The notes: a model not told the origin generated them from the letters alone. A stretch of DNA of 64,000 nt from Prorocentrum cordatum (GCA_963575745.1 CAUYUJ010019084.1:97672-161671), one strand, 5' to 3'. Counted from the stretch's first letter, positions 41,812 to 57,365 are shown. Made by a program: numbers and translations.

Positions 41812-42294
41812 CTTGAGAACGCCGGCGGAGGAGGAGGAGAAATAGGCCGAGGAGGATGAGGATGAGGATAAGGATGAAGATGGGGAGGATGAGGGTGAGG
41901 AGGGCCGCCCGCCGCTCGTGGGCGCGCCACTTGCGAGGCCATTCCCTCTCCCCGCCCCCGCCCGTCGCCCTTCCCCTCTCCGTTTCCTGGCGTCGCCTCC
42001 GCGCCGCCCCGTCTCCCTGTGTCCGCTCCGCATCCTATAGGGTCACTGCAGGAATCTCATAGTCTCTCATAGGGCCTCTATGCGGATCCCGTGGGGGTGC
42101 CCATGAAAGTCCAGGATTCGCGCAGGACTGGGGCCTCGCCAGAGAAGACATCGAAATCCCAAGTGGGTTTCCTCCGGAGGCCTTAAGGGGAGGGTCTGCT
42201 TCTTCGTTGCTGTTTGTTGGGGTTGCTGGGTTGCTGGGATGCCTGGGGGGGGGGCGGGGGGCGGTGGGGGGGCGCTAGCTGCGCGTCCTTTTCG

Positions 42295-42323
42295 CCCGCC
42301 TTGACTACTGTAGTCAAGGCGGG
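42295..42323. repeat. Hairpin
   Basis: CCCGCCTTGACTA and TAGTCAAGGCGGG are exact reverse complements around CTG. Confidence 0.85.
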
Positions 42324-42529
42324 CAAGGCGCGCGCAGGGCGGAGGAGGGGCACGTTCGAACCGCTTTATTCTGAGCAGCCAACGCGACAACAGTGCCAGA
42401 GCATCTCTGGGGGAAGGGTTGCGCAGAGAAAGCGCTCTCTTGCTTTCCGGCCGCAGTCGTAGTCATGGGGGGGAATGCTAGTCCTAGGGAGTACTCGTGC
42501 TGCGGAGTACTAGCCCTAGGGAGTACTAG

Positions 42530-44180
42530 TCTTGTTGATTCCAAATGGTCCCGCTTGGTCCCTAGTGATCCTTTTTGAGTCCTATTGATTCTCATTGATT
42601 CCTGTTGATTCCAATTGATTCCTGTTGATTCTCATTGACTTCCATTGATTCTTATCTATTTTACTTGGGTCCCATTGGTTCTAATTGATTCTCATTGATT
42701 CTAATTGATTCCAAATGATTCGAATTGGTTCCTATCGGCTTAAATTTAGTTTCATTGTTTTTAATTGATCTCATTGGTTCTCATGGATTCATTGATTTCC
42801 ATTGACTCCTTTGGATTCGGAATGATTCCTATTGATCCTACTTGATTCCGATTGATCCCTACTGCTTCCCATTGATTATGATTGAATTTGATACTTATTG
42901 ATTCTAATTTATTCTCATAGTCCTACTTGTTAGTATTGATTGTAATTGATTCGTGTTGGTTCTGATGAATTCTTAGTGAGTCCTACTGATTCTAAGTGTT
43001 TCTGGTTGATTCTAAGTGAGTATTATTGGGTCCTATTGATTCCTGTTGACTCAGTGAATCCCATTAATTCTCAGTGATTACTATTGATTATAATTGATGC
43101 CTGTCGCTTCTTGTTGATCCCCATCGCTTCCAAATAATCCCAATTTATTCATAATGTTTCCACTTGGTCCCACTTGATTCCTATTGCTTCCAATTGGCTA
43201 TGATTGATTCCTGTTGATTTGAATTGATTCCTGTTGATCTTAATTCATTCCGAACGATTCCACTTCATTCTGATCGTTTCGTTTTGTACCCCACTGGCTT
43301 TTTATATTCCCACTGATGCTGTTTGACTCCTATGGATGTTATTTGATTCCTGTTGATACTGATTGATCCTCATTGATCCCTATTGCTCCCCATTGGTTAT
43401 ATTTGATTCCCATTGGTTCTAATTAGTTCCCATTGGTTTTAATTGAATTCTATGGATTCGAATTGATTCCGATTAATCTTGATCGAATCTCATTGTTTCT
43501 GATGGATTCCTGTTTCTCATCGATTCCTATTGTTTTTCTATGGATCCTCATGGTTCTAGTTAATTCCGATTGGTTCTAGTTGGTCCCACATGATCCTATC
43601 AGATCCCCATTGATCCCCATAATTAGCTTCGATCCCCACTGATTCGCATTGCTTAGATTTGATTCTTATCGATCGCCTATTCGACCCCCATTGATTCAAA
43701 TTTCTTTTTAGTGATTCTAATTGATTCGTTGATTCTCATTCGTTGCTATTGAATCCCATGCATCCCTTTTGATTTCTATGGATTTTAGTTGATTCCCGTT
43801 GTCCCTTATCGATATTTACTGATCGCTATTGACCCTCTATGGATTCTTATTGATTCTTATTGTTCCGAATTGATTATTATTGCTTTTAATTGGTTCGTAT
43901 TGTTTCTAATTGATTCCTATTGGGTTCAGTGGTTCCCGTTGGGTCTCAGTGGTTCCTTGTTGATGATAGTTGATTCCTATTTTTTGTATTCCGATTGATT
44001 CTTATTGATTCTATCTGATTCCTACCGATTCCAAACAATTATGTTTGATTCTTTGCCGGTTTGAATTGACTCCTGTTGATCCCAATGAATTCTAATGGAT
44101 TCCGATTGATTCCCATTGATCCTTATTGATCCCTATGGATTCCGATTGATTCCCCTATTCGTATCGATTCGTATTGGTTC
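42530..44180 (+). repeat. 1.65-kb degenerate TTGATTCCTA array
   Basis: Well over 100 units of about 10-11 bp resembling TTGATTCCTA or TTGATTCTAA. It is A/T-rich against a G/C-rich background. Frames such as 43,789-43,998 are by-products. Confidence 0.9.
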
Positions 44181-44189
44181 GCTCTGGCT

Positions 44190-44440
44190 CCATAAAAGCT
44201 CCATCCATCCCCAGCAGGATCTTATTAGAGCTCCAGTCATCCCTACCAGGATCCCACTAATGCTCCATCCACCCCTAACAGGATCCTATTTGAGCTCCAT
44301 CCATCCTTAGAAGAGTCCTGTTAGATCTCCATCCCTTAACCGGTTCCTAGTAAAGCTCCATCCATCCCTAACAGGGTCCTATAAGAGTTCCATCGAGTCT
44401 TAATAGGATCCTCATAGAGTTCTTTCCGCCCCTGATAGGG
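44190..44440 (+). repeat. AGCTCCATCCATCCCTAACAGGATCCT array
   Basis: About six units of 35-45 bp with AGCTCCATCCATCCCTA and AGGATCCTATT. Directly downstream is a (GAT/CAT)n patch with inverted symmetry at 44,465-44,550. Confidence 0.85.
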
Positions 44441-44755
44441 TGCCATTGGATGCTGCTGATGCTGACGATGAGGATGATGATGATGATCATCATCATCATT
44501 ATCCTCATCCTCATCCTCATCCTCGTCCTCATCCTCATCATCATCCCCATTCCGCCGTTCCCACCCTGACATCTTTAGTAGGGAGTTCTCAGTACGGCAT
44601 GCTTAGTGGGGGTCCTTCGTAGGAAATTCGTTGTAGGGAATCCTTAGTCGGGAATCCTTAGTCGGAAATCCTTAGTAGGGAATCTTGAGTAGGGCTATAG
44701 GGACTCATAGAGCTGTATCCTGGTCTGAAGGGATCGCGCAGAGACCCGAGCAGGT

Positions 44756-45628
44756 TTTCAATTGAAGTGCCCCTCCCGGCGCTCGCACCTGGTTTTTTAT
44801 CCAGGAAAGTCTTGAGGCTCAAACTGTGCCCCTGGCGCCCGGGTTCCAGCAACAACGGCTCCCGTTTGAGACTTCCTCACAATTTAGCCAGGACCCCCGC
44901 TCCCGCCTAAGACGTCGTCGCATTTTACTCAGGAGTCGCGCTCTCGTTTTGGATTTCCTGACATTTTATTAGGAGTCGCTCTCTCGGCGCTCTGGAGTCG
45001 CGCTCTCGCTGGAGACGCGCTTGCAATTTACTCAAGAATAGCGCCCCTGCGTTGGAATTTTTCCGCAATTTATTCAAGCGCCGCGCTCCCGACACTCAGG
45101 CGCTCAGGAGTCGCGCTCAAGCCTATGACTCCCTCACACATTATTTAGGAATCGGGTGTAGCCCTTCGTTGCCCTCTCGCTGCCCTTCGTGGCATCGTTG
45201 CAGCCCTTCGTGGCCCCCTCGCTGCCCTTCATGGCCCCCTTGCTGCCCGTCGTGGCCCCCTCGCTGCCCTTCGTGGCCCCGTTGCTGCCCTCAGTGGCCC
45301 CGTCCTTGCCTTCCGCGGCCCAATCTACGTATGCCCTTTGTGGCCCCTGCTCGTCCGCGCCCGTCGTGGCCCCATGTTCATGTCCTTCGTGGCCCCGCTG
45401 TCGCCCTTTGTGGCCCCGTCGTTGTCCTACGTGGCCCCGTTGCTGCCCTCAGTGGCCCCGTCTTTGCCTTCGGTGGCCCTATCATCTGCCCTTCGTGGCC
45501 CCCGCTCATTCGCGTTCTTCTTGGCCCCATACGCATTCCCTTCGCGTCCCCGCTGTCGCCTTCCGTGGCCTACCTCGTGCCTTTCGTGGCCATGCTGTCG
45601 TTTTCTCTCTCGCTCTCGCTTTCGCTCG

Positions 45629-45660
<32 letters not shown>

Positions 45661-46010
45661 GTCGTCGTGGTCGGTCCCCTGTCCGTCCCCCTTGGGGCCC
45701 TTGGGGTCGGGTTGCCGCCGATCAGCGCTGCCGCTGGCCAGGCCCACGGTCCGCGGCCGCCCCGCCGCTTGCCGGGGCCCGGCCTGCAGGGAAGAAAGGT
45801 ATACCCCCCAAAAGGGGTACGATTGAAAATGAAGAAGGCGGGTATCGAGAGTTTGGGAACTACGCGTCAACGGACACTCGAGCAGATATGAGCGAACAGT
45901 CTTAAAATGATTGTTGTTGTTGCTGCTGTTGTTGTTTGTTTGTTTGTTTGTTTGTTTGTTTGTTTGTTTGTTTGTTGTTGTTGTTGTTGTTGTTGCTGAA
46001 TAGCCATTAC
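44756..46010 (+). repeat. Composite repeat family C, copy 1
   Basis: In order: TTTTCAATTGAAG; ACAACGGCTCCCG and CGCTCCCGCCTAAGACG-type units; CTGCCCTTCGTGGCCCCCTC units (45,160-45,600); CTCTCGCTCTCGCTTTCGCT and (GTC)n; a conserved stretch (GTCCGCGGCCGCCCCGCCGC, GGCGGGTATCGAGAGTTTGG, ACACTCGAGCAGATA); then a (TTG)/(TTTG) tail. The same order occurs at 49,409-50,895. No enzyme-coding frame. Frames through the GTGGCCCC units give VAPSLPF-type peptides, which I do not regard as genes. Confidence 0.85.
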
Positions 46011-46329
46011 CCAACATTTATTATTGTTGGACCCTTTAAGGGCGCCCTGGCGCTCTCGCCGAGGCGCAGGCTACATTTTCATTGAAAATGAGGCTCACGC
46101 TCGAGCGGTTTGGGGGACCACCCAAACCGACCCCCCAGCAATTACTCACTGCGTGGAGCCCCCCATCTGTGCATCCTTTCTGGAAGGTAATATTGTATTT
46201 GGGATATTTAAACGAGTGGCTAGCCATATGAACCATATGTGCATCTCATATAGCAGGGTAGTGCTATGGCGAGCACATGTCTATGAAGTTTTATTATGAG
46301 AGCGCGTCTACGTGAGCGACGAGCACACG
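46011..46329. other. Short unique stretch
   Basis: No repeat or gene recognised. A small inverted word (ATTTTCATTGAAAAT) lies at 46,074-46,088. Confidence 0.4.
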
Positions 46330-46805
46330 CGCGCGCAGCTCGGCCGCACACGACGGACACAACGCAAAAACAGAAAACAGGCAAACCGCTAGAGACATCC
46401 CCACATAACTGCGACGAACGGAGCCGTGAAAACACCGTTGGCGACTCTCCTTAAGTAGCTGAAGCCAGCGCCCCGCCTGAGACCTCCTCACAATATGCTC
46501 TCCAACCGAAGGATGTTGAGACAGAAAGCAGGCACACCGCTTGAGACATCCCCACACAACGGCCGCGAACGGGACCGTATCATACCCTTCGGCAGCTCCC
46601 CTCAGGGGTGCTGGAGCCAGCGCCCCGCCTGAGACATCCTCACAATCTGCTCTCCAAGCGAAGGATGTTGGGACAGAAAACAGACAAACCGCTTGAGACA
46701 TCCCCACAAAACGGCCGCGAACGGGACCGTGTCATACCCCTTGGCGGCTCCCTTTAGGGGTGCTGAAACCAGCGCCTCGCCTGAGACATTCTCACAACCT
46801 GCTGT
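46330..46805 (+). repeat. 152-bp tandem repeat, about three units
   Basis: CCAGCGCCCCGCCTGAGAC occurs at 46,465 and 46,617, and with small changes at 46,769, exactly 152 bp apart each time. Units share CGAAGGATGTTG and CCGCTTGAGACATCCCCAC. Confidence 0.9.
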
Positions 46806-46829
46806 GTGCTGAGTCTGTCAGACAATGAG

Positions 46830-47201
<372 letters not shown>

Positions 47202-47284
47202 GGGACAGGAGGGGCATAATAATCAGAGGAAGGAGGAGTGGGAGGCGTCCAAGTAATTCCAAACACCCCATCTTAGGATGTGGG

Positions 47285-49330
<2,046 letters not shown>

Positions 49331-49408
49331 GTTGTATGTTGTTATTTCAATTTTTTCGACTGACGAGTAATTATTTTTGATCCCCCCTACGGTGACCATT
49401 GTGTTTTG

Positions 49409-49460
49409 TTCAATTGAAGCGCTTTCTCTGGGGCTCGCATCCGTGTTTTCTTTTTTTTAA

Positions 49461-49500
<40 letters not shown>

Positions 49501-50895
49501 GGGAAAGTGACGGAGCTCTAACTGGGTTGTTGGCCCCCGGATTACAACAACAACGGCTCCCGCCCGAAACGTCCTCACAATTTAGCCAGGACCCCCGCTC
49601 CCGCCTGATATTTCCTCGCATTTTACTCCGGAGTCGCGCTTTCGCTTGGGACTTCCGTGCGCTGTATTCAAGGATCGCTCTCTCGGCGCTCTGGAGTCGC
49701 GCTCTCGCTGGGGACTTGCTGGCAATTTTCTAAAGAGTCGCGGTCTTGCGTTGGAATTTCCCTAGATTTACTCAAGCGCCCCCGACATTCAGGCACCCAG
49801 GAGTCGCGCTCACGAGGACTCCCTCGCAGCTTACTTAGGGATCGGGATCTCGCTGCCCTTCGTGGCCCCGTTGCAGCCCTTCGAGGCCCCCTCGCTGCTC
49901 TTCGTGGCCCCTTCGCTGCTTCGTGGCCCCGTTGCTGCCCTTCGTGGCCGCGTTGCAGCCCTTCGTTGCCCCCTCGCTGCCCGTCGTGGCTCCGTTGCAG
50001 CCCTTCGTTGCCCCCTCGCTGCCCTTCGTGGCCCCGTTGCAGCCCTTCGTGGCCCCCTCGCCCCGTTGCAGCCCTTCGTGGCCTCCTCGCGTCGCTGCCC
50101 TTCGTGGCCTCATGTGTGTATGCCCTTCGTGGCCCCCACTTGTTCGCGCCCGTCGTGGCCCCATATGCATGCGGTTCGTGGCCCCGCTGTCGCCCTTCGT
50201 GGCCCCCTCGCTGCCCTACGTGGTCCCGTTGCTGCCCTCAGTGGCCCAGTCCTTGCCCTCTGCGGCCCAATCTACGTATGCCCTTGATGACCCCCGCTCG
50301 TTCGCGCCCGTCGTGACCCCATATGCATGCCGTTCGTGGCCCCGCTGTCGCCCTTTGTGGCCCCTTCGCTGCCCTACGTGGTCCCGTTGCTACCCTCAAT
50401 GGCCCCGTCGTTGCCGTCTGTGGCCCTGCATCGTGGCCCCCGCTCGTTCGCGCCAGTCGTGGCCCCATACGCATGCCCTTCGGGGCCCCGCTGTCGCCCT
50501 TCGTGGCCCCCTTCCTGCCCTTCGTGGCCCCGCTGTCGGTCTTCTTCTCGCTCTCGCTCTCGCTTTCGCTTGTCGTCGTCGTTGTCGTCGTCGTCGCCGT
50601 CATCGTCGTCGTCGTCGTCGTGGTTGGTCCCCTGTCCCTTGGGGTCGGGCTGCCGCCGATCAGCGTTGCCGGTGGCCAGGCCGACGGTCCGCGGCCGCCC
50701 CGCCGCTTGCCGGGGCCCGGCCTGCAGGGAAAAAAGATATCCCCCCCGAAGGGATACGATCGAAGACGAAAAGGGCGGGTATCGAGGGTTTGGGCAATAC
50801 ACGTTGACGGACACTCGAGCAGATAAGAGCGGACAGTCTTAATCTGATTATTGTTGTTGTAGTTGTTATTGTTGTTGTTGTTGTTGTTGTTGCTG
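49409..50895 (+). repeat. Composite repeat family C, copy 3
   Basis: Same order of parts as copy 1, starting TTCAATTGAAGCGC, with an inserted (AT)n tract (49,461-49,495), the CTCCCGCCCGAAACG block, CCCTTCGTGGCCCC units (49,850-50,540), (GTC)n, GGTCCGCGGCCGCCCCGCCG, GGCGGGTATCGAGGGTTTGG, ACACTCGAGCAGATAAGAGC, and a (TTG)n tail. It is closest to copy 1. Confidence 0.85.
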
Positions 50896-51165
50896 CTATT
50901 GGGTGGTGGTCCGAGCGGGAATTTACAGTGCGAATCGTAATGACCAAGGTCAGTCGGTGGAACTGTGTTTTCCGCTCTGTAGGTGCGTAGGTGCTCCAGC
51001 TTCTCTTCGGTCACTTCGACAAGCGACAAGCGGGATTTGCCTGCCAGTTAGGGCGTTTTCGCTTGCATGTTGTCGCCAAAGGGTTTCGGCCATCATGTGC
51101 CACTTTTTTTTGGGGGGGGGGACGAAGAGGAGGTCGTCGCTGTGTGGCTGAATCGCTCAGGCTCC
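50896..51165. other. Short unique stretch
   Basis: No gene or repeat recognised. One frame reads GICLPVRAFSLACCRQ, but support is lacking. Confidence 0.35.
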
Positions 51166-52700
<1,535 letters not shown>

Positions 52701-52844
52701 GGAGGGGAGGAGGATGGATGAAAAGCAATCGGTCAACCCCGGCGACGGCCCGACCACGGGCAGGCCGCTGCGGGGTTCTCCCTGTGAGGCCTCCTTCGGT
52801 TGCAGGGTAGCTATGATGATCTGCTGTACTGGGCCAGCTTAGCC

Positions 52845-52936
52845 CGCCAACGCCCGGCGAGTGGGCGAGGATCGTCTTTGAGCAGGTGCTGGACTTCGGC
52901 AGCATCGTCGGCTTCGCCCCTGCCAGCGAGAAAGAC
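52845..52936 (+). CDS. Unknown gene, candidate exon i
   Basis: The frame with G/C-ending codons reads LSPPTPGEWARIVFEQ then VLDFGSIVGFAPASEKD before a TAA at 52,943. Acceptors CCAG or TTAG precede it. It is part of a candidate gene with the next three entries, linked by strand and codon bias, not by a proven junction. Confidence 0.35.
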
Positions 52937-52991
52937 CGCACATAATCCGTTCGGCCGGGGGTCGACCTCCAGGCGGTGCGCAGGCTGGCGG

Positions 52992-53160
52992 CGCAGGCGC
53001 TGGCGCGTCGGAGAAGCTGCTGCGGGCTCGGCTGGAGGACTGGCTCCGCGGCCTGCGCCCCCTGCTGCAGATCCGTCTCCGCGCGGTGGCCACCGCGCAC
53101 CACGCGCAGGGATGCGTCGGCGCCCACCTGGAGACTGTCGGCGGCGTGGTGGGCACGGAC
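52992..53160 (+). CDS. Unknown gene, candidate exon j
   Basis: The frame reads GASEKLLRARLEDWLRGLRP, LLQIRLRAVATAHHAQG and VGAHLETVGGVVGTD with strongly biased third positions, before a TGA at 53,170. It is an amphipathic helical segment. GCGCAG acceptors precede it and a GT donor lies near 53,150. Function unknown. Confidence 0.4.
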
Positions 53161-53214
53161 CGCCCTCTGTGACGCCAGCTCCCCGCGGCCTGCGATGTGG
53201 TTTGGTTTTGACAG

Positions 53215-53420
53215 GAGCTCGAGCCCACCCGGCATCGGGTGCCGACGATTCGCGTCTGGATGCAGGCGTTGGTCGGCCTCGCGCTCCCGTGGGGCTGGTG
53301 GGGTGTGGGGATCCTCTCGTGCCGCGCGCCCGTGGCCGCGCTCCGCCCAGGCGGGGCGTGCACGCTGCTCACCTCCAGCTTCCTCGCTCCGGGCCGCGTG
53401 ATGCTGGACTCCTTCACTGG
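53215..53420 (+). CDS. Unknown gene, candidate exon k (hydrophobic)
   Basis: It follows a TTTGACAG acceptor. It reads ELEPTRHRVPTIRVWMQAL then VGLALPWGWWGVGILSC, a likely membrane span, then GGACTLLTSSFLAPGRVML. The donor is probably the GT within ACTGGGTACA (about 53,420). The frame runs on to 53,511. Confidence 0.4.
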
Positions 53421-53597
53421 GTACAGCCGGGGCGCCGAAGAAGGAACCCTTTTCGTTCGGGAGGGGCTCCGTGTTCCTCAGTTGTTTTACAGTGCTCCTT
53501 GGGTTCCCTGAGGTTTTCCATGGAAGGTCGGAGTTTAACTCATGGGAGAAAAAGGGGGCCCCGTTCCTTGTTTAGGGTTCCTTGGGTCAGCGCCCCA

Positions 53598-53837
53598 GCT
53601 GTACGCGACGGGGCGCGCGCCCCAGGGGAGGTGGTCGGTGGCTCGACTCGAGCACGCGCGCGTGGACGAAGCGAGCGCCCGCTCCTGCTCCTCGAGGCGG
53701 GGGGGGATGCTCGGCCGGGCGCCCCCGCGCCGGACCCGCCGGGGCTCGCTTTCGACCCTCCGCGCGCCGCTCGGGGCGCCCCGGTGGCGTTCCTTGGCGC
53801 GTGCACGGAGGGAGGCGCACACACTGTTCGTGTCTAG
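53598..53837 (+). CDS. Unknown gene, candidate terminal exon l
   Basis: It follows a CGCCCCAG acceptor. It reads VRDGARAPGEVVGGSTRARA, LLLLEAGGDARPGAPAPD and GAPVAFLGACTEGGAHTVRV, then TAG at 53,835. The sequence from ACGGAGGGAGGCGCACAC through the stop into TTCGAAGG is repeated, diverged, at about 54,310-54,370. That suggests a duplicated gene end. Function unknown. Confidence 0.35.
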   Translation, partial: AVRDGARAPGEVVGGSTRARARGRSERPLLLLEAGGDARPGAPAPDPPGLAFDPPRAARGAPVAFLGACTEGGAHTVRV

Positions 53838-54440
53838 TTCCTCGAAGGTCCTTTGATTTTTTCGGGCCGGGCGAAAGGGGGGATAGGGAAAGGGGGGGTT
53901 ACGAAATCTGCTGCATGCAGCTGGTTTCGGCTCCACCGAGGAGCCCATTCCTCGATACATGGCCGCCTCCGGCGCCGGAAGGCGCCAGGAAAATCAGCTA
54001 CGGTAGCTGATTCTCAACCCCCCCTTTGCTATCCCCCCCTTTCGCCCAGCCCGATTTTTTTGGGGGCCAAGATCCTTTCATTTCTCACTGTTCTATCCTG
54101 GGCCTCTTCCTGGCCACCAGGGCGCGTTCACGGAGGGAGTCGACTAGACGTAAGAGTGACCTTTCGCCGGAGCGACTTATGATGCGGGCACAGATGGGCC
54201 CCCAGATGGCTGAACGCGAAGCGGTAGCAGCGGCTAGCGCGCCTGGATTTGGCATCCCCGCGGCCCCTCCAAAGCCGCGCACCAAAGGTCACTCGTACCC
54301 AGGGTCACTCTTACGTGCAGCCGAGGGAGGCGTACACATTGTTCATGTCTAGTTCTTCGAAGGTTATTTGATTTTTTTGGGGGGCCAAGATCCTCTCATT
54401 TCTAATTGTTCTATCCTGGCTGGGCCTCTTCCTGGCCACT
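53805..54440 (+). repeat. Duplicated gene-end and flank
   Basis: GAGGGAGGCGCACACACTGT (53,810) matches GAGGGAGGCGTACACATTGT (54,324). GGGGGCCAAGATCCTTTCAT (54,062) matches GGGGGCCAAGATCCTCTCAT (54,382), followed in both by TTCTATCCTGG and GGGCCTCTTCCTGGCCAC. The unit is about 320 bp. It encloses the MITE-like element. Confidence 0.75.
54142..54322. repeat. MITE-like element, copy 1
   Basis: The left end GACTAGACGTAAGAGTGACC and the right end, reverse complement of GGTCACTCTTACGTGCAGCC, form 20-bp imperfect inverted ends. The interior (CTTTCGCCGGAGCGACTTAT, GATGCGGGCACAGATGGGCC, GAAGCGGTAGCAGCGGCTAG) is almost identical to 58,909-59,051. This copy has about 38 extra bases near its right end, including GGTCACTCGTACCC, a second partial end. 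No coding capacity. Confidence 0.85.
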
Positions 54441-54509
54441 GGGGGGCCAGGAACAATTCGAAACGAGCACAATTAGAAATGAGCACGATTAGAAATGAAC
54501 GACGTGTAG

Positions 54510-54764
54510 GCCGTGGGCATCGCGCCTGGCTCTCACCGTGGGGGCGGCGCCGATTTCGTGCTCCAAGCGTCGGAGGACCTGGCGAAGACGCAGCGGCAGG
54601 GGCGCTGTCGCCAGCTCTGCGCGCCCGCGGTCTACGTGCAGGAGGTGACCACCGGCGCGCTGCTGCCCGAGCTCGACGTGCTCGCCCGCGAGCGGATCCG
54701 CCGTGTCAGCCTTTCTGCGCTGGTGGTCCTGCGAGCCGCGCTGTCCCAATGCAGGCTCGGAAAG
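54510..54764 (+). CDS. Unknown gene, candidate internal exon
   Basis: It follows a GTGTAG acceptor, has a GT donor at 54,765, phase 0 at both ends, and encodes 85 residues with strongly G/C-ending codons: GGADFVLQASEDLAKTQR, LCAPAVYVQEVTTGALLPEL and RIRRVSLSALVVLRAALSQC. It is a clear coding signature, but no partner exon or family is recognised. Confidence 0.5.
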
Positions 54765-54804
54765 GTCAGATCGCTGTGGCACCTGCGATTTGGAGAACGG
54801 GGTC

Positions 54805-55264
54805 TTCTGCAGCTTGGGGCCCTCTCGTGCTGCTTCCTCTGCCGTGTCCGTCCGATCGCCAGCCCTGTGTGTGCGCGTGGGCGGGCAAGTACGAGCTGTG
54901 CCTCCGGCGCCCAGCAGACATCCGTCGCTCATGTTTCTTGATCGCGAGAGCCGAACGAATAATGTGCGGGGCGGGGGGTGGCATAGTGCAGCACAGTTTT
55001 GACCATCAAGAGTTTGCACTCGTGCCGCTGGCTGCGGCCGTCCCCACCCGTCCGCCATGAGCCTTCTGCAGCCTGAGGCCATCTCGTGCTGCTCCCTCTT
55101 CTCTGTTCGTCCGCTCGCTAGCGCCATGTGTGCGCGTGGCAGGACAGGCTCGAGCTGTGCCTCCAGCGCTGGTCAGAGATCCGTTGCCCATGGTTCCTGG
55201 TCGCGACAACCGAGCACATAGTGTGCAATTCGGGGGGTGCTGCCTAGAGCAGCACAGTCTTCAT
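54805..55264 (+). repeat. 255-bp tandem duplication
   Basis: Two diverged copies (54,805-55,010 and 55,060-55,264) share TCTTCTGCAGCTTGGGGCCC or TTCTGCAGCCTGAGGCCATC, CTCGTGCTGCTTCCTCT, GAGCTGTGCCTCC, TCGCGA and CATAGTG. The first overlaps the intron after the candidate exon. Confidence 0.7.
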
Positions 55265-55460
55265 TAGGAGGAGGAGGAGGAGGAGGAGGAGGAGGAGGAG
55301 GAGCAGCAGCAGCAGCAGGAGGAGGAGCAGGAGCAGGAGGAGGAGGAGGAGGAGGAGGAGGAGGAGGAGGAGGAGGAGGAGGAGCAGGAGGAGGAGGAGG
55401 AGGAGGAGGAGGAGGAGGAGGAGGAGGAGGAGGAGGAGGAGGAGGAGCAGGAGCTGGAGG
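55265..55460 (+). repeat. (GGA)n / (GCA)n microsatellite
   Basis: GGAGGA runs with GCAGCAGCA at about 55,300-55,318 and scattered GAGCAG. Low-complexity frames on both strands are by-products. Confidence 0.95.
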
Positions 55461-56999
55461 AGGAGGTGAGTGAGGTAAAGTGAGGAGAGGGGATGGGCTT
55501 CGAGTGGGCCACAGGCGACGTACACACGCAGATCTCCTTATCAGGGCGCCTCTTGGGCACAGTGGTGCTCGCATGCCTGGGCACGTGGAGGTTGGAGGCA
55601 CCCTGGGGGCTCTCCCTGGACACTCTTGGATCTTTTTGGTGTCCTCTTTGGCCCTCAGGCTCTCGTTTCTCAGCTGCTGCTCTGCTCGTTCTGCTTTCTC
55701 GACCTCGCGTTCTCGCCTCCTCTCGCTCTGTTTCCCGTGTCCCTACCCTCTTGGTGTTGTGTCTCACCGCTGCCTCTTGCTTGCCGTCCGCTGCCTGCCC
55801 TGCTTCTTCTCATTCCTGCAGTGGTGTCAGGGCTCTTGGCGACGTCTCGTGTGACGTTTCCGGTTTGCCTGGCGGTCTTCAGTCCCATGTCGTGGAGCCA
55901 GTTGTGCGTCGGTTTTGTGGTGAACAAGAATAGTTGGCCCCGAGGCCCTCTTGGGTGTTTCTTGGGGCCCTCTTGGGATCTTGTCAGCTCTCTGCAGGTC
56001 ACTTAGGACTGCTTGGAGATTTTCGGAGGCCTCAGAGGGCATTGTCGCCACGGCCCCCGCTCCACGATGCGAGGCCACGTGCCAACAGAGGGAAGCCAAG
56101 ACATGCAGTCACGACGATGTATTTGGCCACGCGCCATGGTTCACGTGCCAGGGACCACCGATTCCCTTCGCTGCAGCCCCGAAGGCCATGACGCCATGGA
56201 TCACGAGCAAGCGATTCCGAGGATGCGAGGTCCGCGGCGGTCCGCGCGATACCGTCTCCCGCCCACATTCGCCGCCCCTCCTCTGCGCTGCCGCGCTGCC
56301 GCTCCTTGTGCGGAGCGGCGCTTTTGCGATGGGGGAGCGATGGGGGAGACACTGGCGAAGGCGGGGTCCCGTCGAGCTCGAGTCTGCGATACATCGCCGA
56401 CAGAACCAGGGGAACAACAGATGACACGAATATGAGCTTTGGGCGGTCCGCGCGGCCACAAGTGCCACGAGTTAAGGACTACGACTCAGTACAGCCGCCG
56501 ACTCCGACATTTCTGCAGCCACGGGAGCTCCGACTCTGTTTTCTACAGTGCAGCCACGAGGAAAAGACTCCGACTCGGCTCAGCCACAATCGCCTCCGTA
56601 CCAACCGCCGACTCCGAGATCTTTGCAGCCACGGGGAGCTCACAAAGTCGCGCACTCCACCGGGCCAGGGGCCGCGATGCCAGGTCAGGGCGCATCGCGG
56701 CCCACCTTCCTGCGCCGCCCGCCCAGGATCCTGTCGTCCTTCCTCCCTCCCCCCCCTTACTCGCTCCCTGGCTCCACCATCCTGTCGTCCTCCCCCCCTT
56801 CTCGCTCCTCGGCTCCTCGGCTCCTCGGCTCCTCGGCTCCTCGGCTCCTCTCCCCCCCTTTTCTCGCTCCTCGGCTCCTCGCTGTCCGTCCCGTTTCTGT
56901 CCCTTGCCTTGCCCGCGTTCCTCTGTCGGTCCGCCCCGCTGTCCGAGAAAGAGATGTGGAGGCCTGCGCTGCCCTACAACACGACACGCCGCCCCCCCC
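55461..56999. other. Ambiguous stretch, no confident gene
   Basis: Overlapping open frames occur on both strands. A minus frame at 55,670-56,002 reads PTHNWLHDMGLKTARQTGN, and a plus frame at 56,013-56,435 reads RGHVPTEGSQDMQSRRCIW. Neither has splice-bounded, strongly biased codons. At 56,800-56,850 GGCTCCTC is repeated five times. I call nothing. Confidence 0.4.
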
Positions 57000-57365
57000 C
57001 CCCCTCCCCCTCCCACGGTACGCCGCCCCCCCCTCCCACACGGTACGCCGCCGCCTCCCTCCCACACGATACGCCACCGCCCCCCCCCTCCCACACGATA
57101 CGCCGCCCCTCCCCCTCCCACACGATACGCCGCCGCCCCCTCCCACACGATACGCCGCCCCACCCCCTCCCACACGATACGCCACCCCCCCTCCACACGA
57201 TACGCCGCCGCCCCCCTCATACACGATACGCCGCCCCACCCCTCCCACACGGTACGCTGTTCACCCCGCTGCCGCACGATACGCCGCCCCCCTCTCCCAC
57301 ACGATACGACGACCCCCCCTTCCACACGATACGCCGCTCCCTTCCCCCCCTCCGGCACGATACGC
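57000..57365 (+). repeat. CACACGATACGCCGCC array
   Basis: About 15 units of 20-28 bp: a C-run, TCCCACACGATACGCCGCC, another C-run. Variation is mainly in C-run length. Confidence 0.9.

Noticed and set aside
45052-45905. VAPSLPF-type repeat proteins
   Set aside because: They derive from the GTGGCCCC minisatellite in family C, open in several frames, and are repeated at 49.9-50.5 kb with indels.
55264-56468. Several overlapping 100-160 residue frames
   Set aside because: They conflict between strands and lack biased codons or bounded splice sites.
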